Source of the DNA: an uncultured Bacilli bacterium
GTDB taxonomy: Bacteria; Bacillota_I; Bacilli_A; RF39; UBA660
Length of the DNA: 37,065 bases
NCBI GenBank assembly: GCA_947629405.1
Contig: CANRDL010000009.1
Location: 1 to 37,065, forward strand
Direction: 5' to 3'
Both the position numbers and the translations under genes were made by a program. The notes under the pieces are model-generated. The model had not been told where the DNA came from. It worked only from the letters and a program-made list of their open reading frames with translations, and did not search any database. Positions 13,549-21,582 of the stretch are shown here, in pieces (position 1 is the stretch's first letter; each line of letters opens with the position of its first letter).

Positions 13549-15393
13549 TTAGTTTTCTTTTTTAATAAATATTTTATCTAATTTTTCTTTAATTTCATCT
13601 TTCCTAAAAGGTTTTGCTATATAATCTACAAATCCTTCTTCAATGTATTTTTCTTTTGCTCCAGTTATAGCATCAGCAGTCAAGGCGATAACTGGCGTAT
13701 TGAATCCAGGTATTTCTTTTAATTTAAGTAAAGCTGTCTCTCCGCTCATATTTGGCATCATTATGTCCATTAAAATTACATCATATTTTTTTTGTTTTAC
13801 TTTTTCTAAACAACTTAATCCATCATTACATTCATCAATTTCCATATCAAAGTCTCTTAAAGCAATTTTTGCCACCTTTATATTTAAAGCATTGTCATCA
13901 ACAATTAAAACCTTTTTGTTTTTATAATTATCTTCATTGTTTTCTTCTTTTGATTTTAAGTCTATATCTGGCATTTCTTTGGTGTGTATTCTTTGAGGTA
14001 TTTGAACCATAAAAATTGATCCTTGGTTATAATTACTTGATACATTTATTTTACCATTCATTAGTTCTACTAATTTTTTAGTAATTGCAAGGCCTAGCCC
14101 TGTTCCTTCTGTTGTTGAGTTTTTCTCAATATCTAATCTTTCAAATTTAGTAAATAATTTACCTATATCTTCTGCTTTAATTCCTTTACCAGTATCTTGA
14201 ACACTAATTATAAGCAAACATATATCATTTTTATTTATACACTTAGCATTTATATTTATAAAACCTTTATCTGTATATTTAATGGCATTTGATATTAAAT
14301 TATTTAATACTTGCTTAATATGAGTTCTATCACCATATAAATAATCTGGAATGTCATCTGCTATATTTACATTATATTGAATTGGTTTATCACCAATTCT
14401 TACTTTATTTATTTTAGCAATTGAATTTAATTCTTCTTTAAAATTATAAACACTTTCGACAAGTTTCATTTTTTCACTTTCAATTTTATTAATATCTAAA
14501 ATATTACCAACAATTTCCAATAAAGTATGTGAAGCTTCAACTATATCTTTAGAATCTTCTTTTACTTCATCTGGTACATTATCATATGTTAATATATCAT
14601 CTGATAAACCAACAATAGCGTTTAAAGGCGTTCTTATTTCGTGGGACATACTTGATAAAAAATCACTTTTTGCTCGATTAGCTTTTTCGGCAGAGTCTTT
14701 GGCAAGCTCTAATTGATTAATTATTTTGACATCAGGATTTTCAATAGTATGGTACATTATAAATGTAATTAGTATTGTACACGGATTTACTATGTAATTT
14801 AATGTTGGAAAAATTATTTGAATTAATACAGCTAAGCCTCCAAAAACAACAAAAAAATATATTGGAAAATATTTTTTACTTCCAATATTTTTACGATCAA
14901 TTATTATAAAAATAATGTCAATTAAAAGCAAAATAAACATATATAAATATACAAAATAAATTGAAAGTCCTGAAGCTACAGCTCCAATTTCTGAAATATT
15001 AACTTCTATTGGCAATATCAGTACAATCATTTCAATTATAGTTAATATTAATAGAGACAATTTTAAAAATAAATTATAATTTTTATTTTCATTTTTTATA
15101 AAACTTATATAAATTGTATAAAAGGTTAAAATGCTACTCCATATGACTAATACAAATAAATAAAGCTTGTTTAAAGTTTTAATCATTAAAGCACTAAAAT
15201 TTGAATTAGGAAAAACAGCCAGTCCAAGTGCAATACCTAAAATAGTAGAAATAATGTTAGAAATCAAAAAAAACGAATACGTTCTGTCCTCAACTTGATG
15301 TAATCTTTTCTTTTTGAAAAAAATCACAGCAATTATTATAATTACAATCAAAGCATAAACATTCAAAGTTATAAAACCATAAATATTATTCAT
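13549..15393 (-). CDS. Hybrid histidine kinase with 7-TM sensor and receiver
   Basis: 614 aa. Residues 1-215 form about seven membrane helices with no extracellular domain of note. Then HisKA (SMSHEIRTPLNA, His251), HATPase_c (N369 in LISNAIKYT, DTGKGI at 400, GTGLGLAI at 430), and a C-terminal receiver (VLIVDD at 499-500, phospho-acceptor Asp543 in ILMDIMMP, Lys in IAKPF). No PAS or HPt domain and no separate response regulator next to it, so phosphate must pass to an HPt or regulator elsewhere, or the receiver acts as an inhibitor. The ligand is likely to be a membrane-soluble or envelope signal. Start ATG 15393 with AGGATAGTGG; a TATAAT-like -10 near 15434 suggests its own promoter after the upstream terminator. 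Confidence 0.93.
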   Translation of the reverse strand: MNNIYGFITLNVYALIVIIIIAVIFFKKKRLHQVEDRTYSFFLISNIISTILGIALGLAVFPNSNFSALMIKTLNKLYLFVLVIWSSILTFYTIYISFIKNENKNYNLFLKLSLLILTIIEMIVLILPIEVNISEIGAVASGLSIYFVYLYMFILLLIDIIFIIIDRKNIGSKKYFPIYFFVVFGGLAVLIQIIFPTLNYIVNPCTILITFIMYHTIENPDVKIINQLELAKDSAEKANRAKSDFLSSMSHEIRTPLNAIVGLSDDILTYDNVPDEVKEDSKDIVEASHTLLEIVGNILDINKIESEKMKLVESVYNFKEELNSIAKINKVRIGDKPIQYNVNIADDIPDYLYGDRTHIKQVLNNLISNAIKYTDKGFININAKCINKNDICLLIISVQDTGKGIKAEDIGKLFTKFERLDIEKNSTTEGTGLGLAITKKLVELMNGKINVSSNYNQGSIFMVQIPQRIHTKEMPDIDLKSKEENNEDNYKNKKVLIVDDNALNIKVAKIALRDFDMEIDECNDGLSCLEKVKQKKYDVILMDIMMPNMSGETALLKLKEIPGFNTPVIALTADAITGAKEKYIEEGFVDYIAKPFRKDEIKEKLDKIFIKKEN

Positions 15394-15450
15394 GATACCA
15401 CTATCCTTTTAAACATTATACATCAAACTTTATTAAAAATAAATAGTCTC

Positions 15451-15475
15451 AAAAAAAAGCATCTAATTGATGCTT
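15451..15475 (-). terminator. Intrinsic terminator of the ANL ligase gene
   Basis: AAGCATC-AATTA-GATGCTT followed by T8 on the minus strand, right at the stop codon. Confidence 0.85.
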
Positions 15476-17484
15476 TATTTTTTCAATGTTTTTTGTATGC
15501 CACCATAATAAACCTTAATAGCTCCAACTGCCATATTAGTTTCTTGAATTTCGACATTAATTTCAGTTCCGTCTATACCTTCATTTATTAATTCATTATA
15601 ATTAACTTTTGAATTTTTTGTTAAAGGCAATGCTGCCCTAAATTTAAATTTTGAAGGTATTTGCCTTGAAGACATAACAGGATTTGCAATTATTTGATTT
15701 TCAATTATTTCCTTAACTATATCAACATAATCTTCATCATTATAAACAGTAACACTATTATTTAAAACTATGTGTGCAACTGGCATGTTTCCTCTTTGTT
15801 TTTCGTCAAAATAATAAACTATTCGGCAATATTTAACTTTATTATTTTTTTCAATTTCTTTTTCAATTTCAGCAGGTTTCACTTTATATCCATCAAATCT
15901 TGTAAAAGATCTATCTTTTCGAGCCTCAAAAAAGAAAACTCCATTTTTATTCATTTTTACTAAATCCCTTGTACGAATATAAGTCTTTCCATCCATTTCA
16001 TAATGTCTAACAATTTCTTTTCCATGTAATATTCCAGAAGTCACAGCATCAGACGATACAACTAATTCTCCAGAAATAAAACCATTTTCATCAGGTGTAT
16101 TAATTGGAACTAACCTATCCTCAATATTTGGGTCAACTATTCCATAAATAGTATGGGGAAATGGAATTCCTATTGATTCGTAACAATTCCACTCATTTGT
16201 TGCATAAGTTCCGCCTCCACAATATTCACTCATTCCGTGACCCTTTTCTGTTATTGCTTTACTACCATGATTTTTAGCCCAATTATTTAATCTTTTTTCA
16301 TCAAAAGCATTCATTGAGTCACCACCATATATAATCCTAGTTACTTTTGATAAATCTTCTTTTTCTAAATATTTACAATCAGGTAATGAAGCTAACCAAG
16401 CTGGAGTTCCTAAGAATACATTTGGGTGATACTTTTTTATTAAATATCCAAATTCATTTATTTCAAATTCTGGAACATCAATCAAATTTGCTCCACATGC
16501 TAAATCTATTAAAAAATTATTACATGCTCCAAGTGGTGAAAAATATGGCAATTCATGAATTACTTTATCTTTTTCCTGTACTCCATACCCACCAGCAAGA
16601 GTTTGCTCAGTAGAATTTATTAAATTAGCATTAGTTAGTGGTATTGGTTTTGGTTGGGCACCACTGGTTCCAGAAGTATGTCCTATATAATTTATTAGAG
16701 AACTATCTTTAACTTCCGTAAAACGTTCATATTTAGTACCATTAATTAAGTCTTTGTATTTAATAATTTCAATTGGAGAACTTTTAATTGCATTTTTCAA
16801 ATCCTTTTTATCTTTTGACATTTCTTTAATTTTTTCAAGCAAAGCTTCATAAAACTTCAGTTTTTTTACTGCTTCATTTGCTAATCTCTCATTTCTTAAC
16901 TGATTATATTTTATAACATCTTTTAAATAACTAATAATACCTTTTATATTCATTGAATCGCTAGCCGATAAAATAATTATATTTTCCATGCCTAATTCTT
17001 TTAATTCATTTTCAATAGGCTTTATCATGTGTGTATAACATTTATCTAGTGCAATAATATAATCTGCTTTTTCATCTTTAATAAGTTCTAAAATTTTTTT
17101 GGCATTTGCTTTCAAATCCATAGAATCTGGTCTTGGATCAACAAAATCAGATATAGCACCTATTTGTGAAGCTCCTAACCATATTTGTCCAGCTTCAGGT
17201 ATTGTAGGAACTAAATTAAATAAAATTTTTCCCTTATTTACACCTATTGCAGATAAAGCTTTAGAAGCATCATCGCTCTTTTGAAATATCTCATCATATG
17301 ATATTTCGTTACCATAATATGTTTCTGCTATAAAATTCCTTCTATTTACATTGAATTGTTTTAAATAATCTGTAATATTTGTATTAGGATTATTAATGTT
17401 CAAATTCATTCCTTGATACCATTGCATCCATGGTTTGTCTATATGTGGATAACCTGTTAAATATTTTTCATTATTACTTTGCAT
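15475..17484 (-). CDS. ANL-superfamily adenylate-forming ligase (acyl-CoA synthetase-like)
   Basis: 669 aa from ATG 17484 (GGAGG site 5 nt upstream). These enzymes activate a carboxylate as acyl-AMP. Motifs: P-loop HTSGTSGAQPKPIPLT (residues about 269-284), GHGMSEYCGG, the ribose-binding Asp in YIRTRDLV followed by RKDRSFTRFDGYKVKPAEIE, and the C-terminal catalytic Lys in PLTKNSKVNYNEL. The N-terminal 60 residues (HIDKPWMQWYQGM) and a charged helical insert at about 195-240 are extra. No carrier-protein domain. Substrate unknown; it may be a fatty or aryl acid. It stands alone between two regulated units, next to the hybrid kinase. Confidence 0.88.
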   Translation of the reverse strand: MQSNNEKYLTGYPHIDKPWMQWYQGMNLNINNPNTNITDYLKQFNVNRRNFIAETYYGNEISYDEIFQKSDDASKALSAIGVNKGKILFNLVPTIPEAGQIWLGASQIGAISDFVDPRPDSMDLKANAKKILELIKDEKADYIIALDKCYTHMIKPIENELKELGMENIIILSASDSMNIKGIISYLKDVIKYNQLRNERLANEAVKKLKFYEALLEKIKEMSKDKKDLKNAIKSSPIEIIKYKDLINGTKYERFTEVKDSSLINYIGHTSGTSGAQPKPIPLTNANLINSTEQTLAGGYGVQEKDKVIHELPYFSPLGACNNFLIDLACGANLIDVPEFEINEFGYLIKKYHPNVFLGTPAWLASLPDCKYLEKEDLSKVTRIIYGGDSMNAFDEKRLNNWAKNHGSKAITEKGHGMSEYCGGGTYATNEWNCYESIGIPFPHTIYGIVDPNIEDRLVPINTPDENGFISGELVVSSDAVTSGILHGKEIVRHYEMDGKTYIRTRDLVKMNKNGVFFFEARKDRSFTRFDGYKVKPAEIEKEIEKNNKVKYCRIVYYFDEKQRGNMPVAHIVLNNSVTVYNDEDYVDIVKEIIENQIIANPVMSSRQIPSKFKFRAALPLTKNSKVNYNELINEGIDGTEINVEIQETNMAVGAIKVYYGGIQKTLKK

Positions 17485-17551
17485 AAACGCCTCCAATCTT
17501 TTTTATATAAACCATATTAATATTTTAATTTAAACACCGATATTATTTATA

Positions 17552-17920
17552 TTATTTTTTAACTTTAGCTACACCTTTATCTTTTTCTAATTCAATTTTC
17601 TCTAATATAGTTGGATTATAAGTTTTTCCCTTTACTGTATAACTAACAGTGTCCCCAACTTTTTTATTATATATACTTTCTCCTAGAGGACTATGAATTG
17701 AAACTTCTAAAATTTCGGCATCAAAATCGGGATTATTTTTTACAAGTTTAAGAATAGTTTCACCTAATATAGTTTCTCCCATTTTTTCTAGAATCCTAAC
17801 AACATCTCCAATGTTAATTGTATCATTGTCTAAAACAGTATATGTACAATTTGGATTTTTAGATATTTCTTCTAAACTTTCATCTAATTTATTTTTTTGT
17901 TTTTCCGTTTCGTTTTTCAT
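17552..17920 (-). CDS. Stand-alone GreA/GreB C-terminal domain protein
   Basis: 122 aa. The C-terminal part (DAEILEVSIHSPLGESIYNKKVGDTVSYTVKGKTYNPTILEKI) is the FKBP-like C-terminal domain of GreA/GreB (consensus sPlGkAllgkkvGDevev..p.g...yeIl.I), which docks on the RNA polymerase beta' secondary-channel rim. The N-terminal coiled coil with the acidic tip that triggers transcript cleavage is missing; instead there are about 25 charged residues and an NPNCTYTVLDNDTINIGDVV strand. So it would bind polymerase without cleavage activity, like Rnk- or Gre-like antagonists. Start ATG 17920 with AAGGAG. Single-gene unit with its own consensus-like promoter. Confidence 0.8.
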   Translation of the reverse strand: MKNETEKQKNKLDESLEEISKNPNCTYTVLDNDTINIGDVVRILEKMGETILGETILKLVKNNPDFDAEILEVSIHSPLGESIYNKKVGDTVSYTVKGKTYNPTILEKIELEKDKGVAKVKK

Positions 17921-17943
17921 TTTTTATTTCTCCTTGGCATAGT

Positions 17944-17972
17944 ATTATAAAATATCATTTTTATTTTGTAAA
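17944..17972 (-). promoter_or_regulatory. Predicted promoter of the Gre-like gene
   Basis: TTTACA (17972-17967), 17-nt spacer, TATAAT (17949-17944). Confidence 0.7.
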
Positions 17973-17983
17973 GAACTTTAGCT

Positions 17984-18508
17984 TTATTTTTCAATTTTTT
18001 TAAAACCTGATAAGATAAAACCAACCTTATATATTATTTTATCACTATTTTTAATAGCCACTTGTTTAAATATGGCTTTGCCTCCAACAGTTAAAGCCGA
18101 AATAACAGCAGCAATTAAAACAGTCATTATAGATAATGATAAATTATATCTATTAGAAATAAGTATGCTTAAAGACACTCCTAAAGATCCACTAATAACA
18201 CCACATACATCTCCGACAACATCGTTGCAAATACTTGAGACATTAGCAGAATTTTTAATTAACTCTACAGTTTTAGCTGCTCCTTTTATTTTTTTAGTTG
18301 CCATAGAATGAAAAGTAGATTCTTTACTAGTTAAGGCACTAGTTCCAATCATATCAAATATTATACCCACTATTATAATTAAAAGGGTAAGTAAAATAAG
18401 AATAATCTCATTAAATTTGCTAGCAAAAGCATTGGTTCCAAGACCAAAAATTATTGCCAGAAAAAAAGAGATTATAAATATTTTTACTATCCATCTCTTT
18501 TTATTCAT
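17984..18508 (-). CDS. CNNM/DUF21-like integral membrane protein
   Basis: 174 aa with about four hydrophobic segments: IVKIFIISFFLAIIFGL, IILILLTLLIIIVGIIFDMIG, a middle stretch ICNDVVGDVCGVISGSLGVSLSILI, and LSLSIMTVLIAAVISALTVGGKAI. The sequence FDMIGTSALTSKESTFHSMATKKIKGA with VVGDVCGVISG resembles a short Firmicutes family usually called CorB-like, which covers the DUF21 membrane core but has no CBS or CorC domains. Divalent-metal transport is therefore only a guess. Start ATG 18508 with AAGGAG. It is preceded by a long structured RNA with no terminator in between, so that RNA may be its leader. Confidence 0.65.
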   Translation of the reverse strand: MNKKRWIVKIFIISFFLAIIFGLGTNAFASKFNEIILILLTLLIIIVGIIFDMIGTSALTSKESTFHSMATKKIKGAAKTVELIKNSANVSSICNDVVGDVCGVISGSLGVSLSILISNRYNLSLSIMTVLIAAVISALTVGGKAIFKQVAIKNSDKIIYKVGFILSGFKKIEK

Positions 18509-18544
18509 ATTTTCTCCTTAAATTTTTTGTGTGGTTAATTATAA

Positions 18545-18887
18545 ATTAATTTTACGGCTTTAGGTCGAGTTGAATTTCTCTATTTTCTCTCCTTCGGTTA
18601 CCCTCGGGCGATTTCTCTTTATAGAAAATAATTAACTGTCGCCAAATTAATGACTCGATTGCCACTTAGTCCGCATTTTAATCTTTATAACTTAACACTC
18701 TAGAGGTTTTCCCTAATACATAAATTTTATCATTATTCGCTATAAAAATATAAAATCAATCATTGTATGATCAGTACAATATCTTTATATTTCGCACGAC
18801 ATGTTAAATTATTAACAAGCAGTAGATTTTTAGCCCTACCTTCCGATAATTTTATGTAACTAGAATAGTGCACCACATCAAATTTAT
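18545..18887 (-). ncRNA. Unassigned structured RNA or long leader, about 340 nt
   Basis: A 400-nt gap (18509-18908) has no coding frame but starts with a near-consensus promoter and is clearly richer in G+C (about one third) than its surroundings. Helices visible: (a) 18746-18754 with 18784-18792 (9 bp) capped by ATTGTA/TACAAT; (b) 18607-18611 with 18639-18643 (GGCGA/TCGCC) capped by TTTCT/AGAAA; (c) 18564-18570 with 18653-18659 (7 bp around CGAGT/ACTCG), enclosing (b) and a GGTAACCGAAGG segment, so a multi-branch junction. Landmarks of tmRNA, RNase P RNA, SRP RNA, T-box, SAM, FMN, cobalamin and M-box were looked for and not found. It either leads into the membrane gene at 18508 (no T-tract terminator seen) or is an independent RNA. 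Confidence 0.6.
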
Positions 18888-18893
18888 AGGCTA

Positions 18894-18922
18894 ATTTTAG
18901 CACATTTTTTAAATTTTGTCAA
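18894..18922 (-). promoter_or_regulatory. Strong promoter of the structured RNA
   Basis: TTGACA (18922-18917), 17-nt spacer, TAAAAT (18899-18894) with upstream TG (TGCTAAAAT). The -35 lies inside the end of the GDSL-like gene. The transcript would begin near 18887. Confidence 0.8.
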
Positions 18923-19658
18923 AATTGACAACATTTATAATCTCTTTAGCTATTTGTTTATAACCTTGTTTATTGAGATGAATACTATTACTATTTGGCA
19001 AATATTTTTTATTTTTTCTAATTAAATTATTAGTTTTTATATAAGTAAAATTATATTTATAAGATAATTTATAATATAAATCATCACAGTAGGAAAATAC
19101 TTCATCATATATTTCATTATTTATATAATTCTGATTTGTAAGAGGATTATAAAAGCCAATTACAATTAGTTTTTTATCATAGTCTTTTCGTATTTGTTTT
19201 ATTAATTTTTCTAAATCTTTAAAAAGATTATCCACTTGTTTGTATATATATTCCTCATCTTTAGCTTTTAAGTAAGTATTATTTATTTTAAGTGAATAAA
19301 AAAGGTCTGTCGCTCCAATTGATAAAGTTATTAAATTAGCATTATGAATAGCCTGGTTTATAGAAATTTTTTTATTTTTATATTTTATTTGATAGTTTGT
19401 ATCTATTTGATTTCTTAAATCTTTAATACGCATATCTTTTTTACAAAAATCTTTAGTATAAAACTTAACTTGTCTTTTTTGCGCCAATTCTTCTTTTAAA
19501 TAATCATTGAAAGAAACAGAAATTTTACCACTGGAATTTTCCCCAAGGGCTATTCCATCTCCCAATGCAATAAAATTAACTTTTTTTGTATCAAATTTAT
19601 AATATGCTACAAATGTAAGAGTTATAACTGCCAAAATTATAGGTAATCCTTTTTTCAT
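18909..19658 (-). CDS. SGNH/GDSL-hydrolase-like protein, catalytic residues lost
   Basis: 249 aa. N-terminal signal anchor (LPIILAVITLTFVAYY), then an SGNH fold outside the membrane. Block I reads VNFIALGDGIALGE: the nucleophile Ser of GDS is Gly35 (codon GGA). Block III is SIGATDL: the oxyanion Asn of GxND is Thr117. Block V is NSNSIHLNKQGY: His227 is kept, but the Asp three residues before it is Asn224. Thus three of the four hallmark residues are gone and it should not be an esterase. It may bind a wall or lipid ligand. Start ATG 19658 with GAGGTGA, whose site directly abuts the murA terminator T run. Confidence 0.8.
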   Translation of the reverse strand: MKKGLPIILAVITLTFVAYYKFDTKKVNFIALGDGIALGENSSGKISVSFNDYLKEELAQKRQVKFYTKDFCKKDMRIKDLRNQIDTNYQIKYKNKKISINQAIHNANLITLSIGATDLFYSLKINNTYLKAKDEEYIYKQVDNLFKDLEKLIKQIRKDYDKKLIVIGFYNPLTNQNYINNEIYDEVFSYCDDLYYKLSYKYNFTYIKTNNLIRKNKKYLPNSNSIHLNKQGYKQIAKEIINVVNFDKI

Positions 19659-19667
19659 ATTTCACCT

Positions 19668-19695
19668 CAAAAAAAATAATAGCTTTGCTATTATT
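19668..19695 (-). terminator. Intrinsic terminator of murA
   Basis: 9-bp stem AATAATAGC/GCTATTATT with a 3-nt loop and T8 on the minus strand; it overlaps the murA stop and ends at the Shine-Dalgarno of the next gene, so partial read-through could feed that gene. Confidence 0.85.
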
Positions 19696-20947
19696 TTATT
19701 TTTTTAATGGCAATTTTAGCACCAACATTAGTTAATTTTGTTTCTAAATCTCCATATCCTCGTAAAACATGTTCAGCATCAAAGATTACGGTTTTTCCTT
19801 CGGCTTTTAAACCGGCACAAACAAGGGCGGCTCCAGCTCTTAAATCAGTCGCTGTTACTTCTGCTCCTTTTAGTTTAGTCGGTCCCTTAATTTTAGCTTC
19901 TTTTAGATTATACTGAACATTTGCTCCCATTTTATTTAAATATGGCATATGTCCCATTCTATTTTCATAAATAGTTTCATAAACATGAGAAATTCCTTTA
20001 CATTGAGTAAGCAAAACAGAAAAAGGCTGAGCTACATCAGTAGGAAACCCAGGATAAACTAATGTTTTTATATCTGTACTATTGTAATCGTTTTTAGCAC
20101 TTATAATAATATTGTTATTATTTTGTTTAATGTCAACTCCTATATCAATTAATTTTGACAATGGTGCTTGAATATGAGCCGGTATAATATTATCGATTTT
20201 TAAATTTTTACCAACTAAAGCGCCAATAATCAAATAGGTAAGTGTTTCTATTCGATCGGGAATTACTTCAACTTGACCTTTTTTTAAATATTTTACACCA
20301 ATAATTTTAATTTCATTTGTTCCGGCACCCGTAATTTTTGCGCCCATGCTATTTAAAAATGTAGCGACATTAACAATTTCTGGCTCACGAGCAGCATTAT
20401 GAATAATTGTTGTTCCTTCAGCCTTAGTTGCCGCTAAAATTAAATTAACTGTTGCCCCTACACTTTCAAAATCCAAGTAAATATTAGCTCCATGTAAATT
20501 TTTAGCACTAATAGTATATTTATCATTTTCTATTTCCACAGTTGCTCCCATTTGTTTAAAACCTTTTATATGATAATCTATTGGGCGGGAACCTATACTA
20601 CATCCGCCCGGAAAATATACAACTGCTTTTTTAAATTTTCCTAGTAAAGCTCCCATAAAATAGTATGAAGCACGCAATTTACTAGATAAATCTTTATCAA
20701 CAATAGTATTTCTAATATTTCTTAAATCCAATTTTAAAATTGGTTTGTCATATTCTTTTTTAACATTTAAAACTTCTAAAATATTAAATAAATCATAAGT
20801 ATCAGAAATATCTGGAATATTTTCTATAACTACTTCTTCATCACATAATATTGCGGCGGGGATTAAAGCGACAGCACTATTTTTGGCTCCACTTACTTTA
20901 ATAGTTCCGCTTAAAGGTTTATTTCCCTGAATTTCGATAATTTTCAT
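19691..20947 (-). CDS. murA: UDP-GlcNAc 1-carboxyvinyltransferase MurA
   Basis: 418 aa from ATG 20947. First committed step of peptidoglycan synthesis: transfers enolpyruvate from PEP to UDP-GlcNAc. Conserved start GNKPLSGTIKVSGAKNSAVALIPAAIL; the catalytic Cys is present in FPGGCSIGSRPIDYH (Cys116), so the enzyme should be fosfomycin-sensitive; late GFPTDVAQPF and LRAGAALVCAGLKAEG are typical. The start is placed after GTGGTGAGG; an in-frame GTG 12 nt earlier is less likely. Preceded by a good promoter and followed by a terminator, so a single-gene unit. Shows that the organism has a wall despite its Mollicutes-like AT content. Confidence 0.97.
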   Translation of the reverse strand: MKIIEIQGNKPLSGTIKVSGAKNSAVALIPAAILCDEEVVIENIPDISDTYDLFNILEVLNVKKEYDKPILKLDLRNIRNTIVDKDLSSKLRASYYFMGALLGKFKKAVVYFPGGCSIGSRPIDYHIKGFKQMGATVEIENDKYTISAKNLHGANIYLDFESVGATVNLILAATKAEGTTIIHNAAREPEIVNVATFLNSMGAKITGAGTNEIKIIGVKYLKKGQVEVIPDRIETLTYLIIGALVGKNLKIDNIIPAHIQAPLSKLIDIGVDIKQNNNNIIISAKNDYNSTDIKTLVYPGFPTDVAQPFSVLLTQCKGISHVYETIYENRMGHMPYLNKMGANVQYNLKEAKIKGPTKLKGAEVTATDLRAGAALVCAGLKAEGKTVIFDAEHVLRGYGDLETKLTNVGAKIAIKKIK

Positions 20948-20963
20948 ACACCTCACCACTTTA

Positions 20964-20992
20964 ATCTTAATTCATGCTACTATACTTGTCAA
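20964..20992 (-). promoter_or_regulatory. Predicted murA promoter
   Basis: TTGACA (20992-20987), 17-nt spacer, TAAGAT (20969-20964). A TGCTATA/TATAGTAGC inverted repeat overlaps the -35 region and might be an operator. Confidence 0.7.
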
Positions 20993-21005
20993 TTTATATA
21001 GCAGT

Positions 21006-21542
21006 TTATTTACATAAATAGACAATGCCCATAAATAATAATATAATTACTCCTAAAAGTTCGGCAATAGTTCCTAATCTTTTTTTAGCATATTTACCAA
21101 TTACTAATCCTATATAGGTAAAAGAAAAACTAAATATAGAAAATATGATACTCGCTAAATAAATTTCCGTAGTAATAGCATATAATCCTATTCCAGTTGA
21201 AAAACTGTCAAAACTTACACTAAAAGCAAATAAAATCATACCAAAAAATGTTTTAGAAAAACTATAGGTATCGTTGGTAAGCATTTCTTTTATCATAGAA
21301 AAAGCTAAAATCAAAAGTATTATACCAATTAAAATATTAGGATTTATATTAAAAGCATTTAATACTATTTTGCCGATTGTAAGACCAATTAAAGGCATAA
21401 AAAAATGAAATATTCCCACTATTGTTGATAGCATAAATTCATATTTATTTTCAATTTCATTTGTTCCAAAAGATAATGCTAATGAAAAAGCGTCTAAACT
21501 TAGTGATATGCCTATTAAAACAAGCGAAAATATTTCATTCAT
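21006..21542 (-). CDS. mntP: Manganese efflux pump MntP
   Basis: 178 aa, six hydrophobic helices in two repeats. Both signature motifs are present: SLSLDAFSLALSFG in the first half and SVSFDSFSTGIGL in the second, each with the metal-binding Asp. MntP exports Mn2+ from the cytosol. The order spoIIR-mntP matches spoIIR-ywlD in B. subtilis. Start ATG 21542 with AGGAGG, which is buried in a hairpin (21550-21579). I see no yybP-ykoY manganese riboswitch, as the gap to spoIIR is only 40 nt. Confidence 0.9.
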   Translation of the reverse strand: MNEIFSLVLIGISLSLDAFSLALSFGTNEIENKYEFMLSTIVGIFHFFMPLIGLTIGKIVLNAFNINPNILIGIILLILAFSMIKEMLTNDTYSFSKTFFGMILFAFSVSFDSFSTGIGLYAITTEIYLASIIFSIFSFSFTYIGLVIGKYAKKRLGTIAELLGVIILLFMGIVYLCK

Positions 21543-21549
21543 AAGGTAC

Positions 21550-21579
21550 CTCCTAAAAACATTTTATTTTTATTAGGAG
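21550..21579 (-). promoter_or_regulatory. Hairpin hiding the mntP ribosome binding site
   Basis: On the minus strand CTCCTAA (21579-21573) pairs perfectly with TTAGGAG (21556-21550), which contains the Shine-Dalgarno of mntP. Loop of 16 nt. It could couple mntP translation to spoIIR translation or to another signal. Confidence 0.55.
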
Positions 21580-21582
21580 AAA

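Noticed and set aside
18509-18908. tmRNA, RNase P RNA or SRP RNA
   Set aside because: No tRNA-like CCA end or tag reading frame, no GAGGAAAGUCC or ACAGAA core, no GGUCAGG...AGCAGCC SRP loop on either strand.
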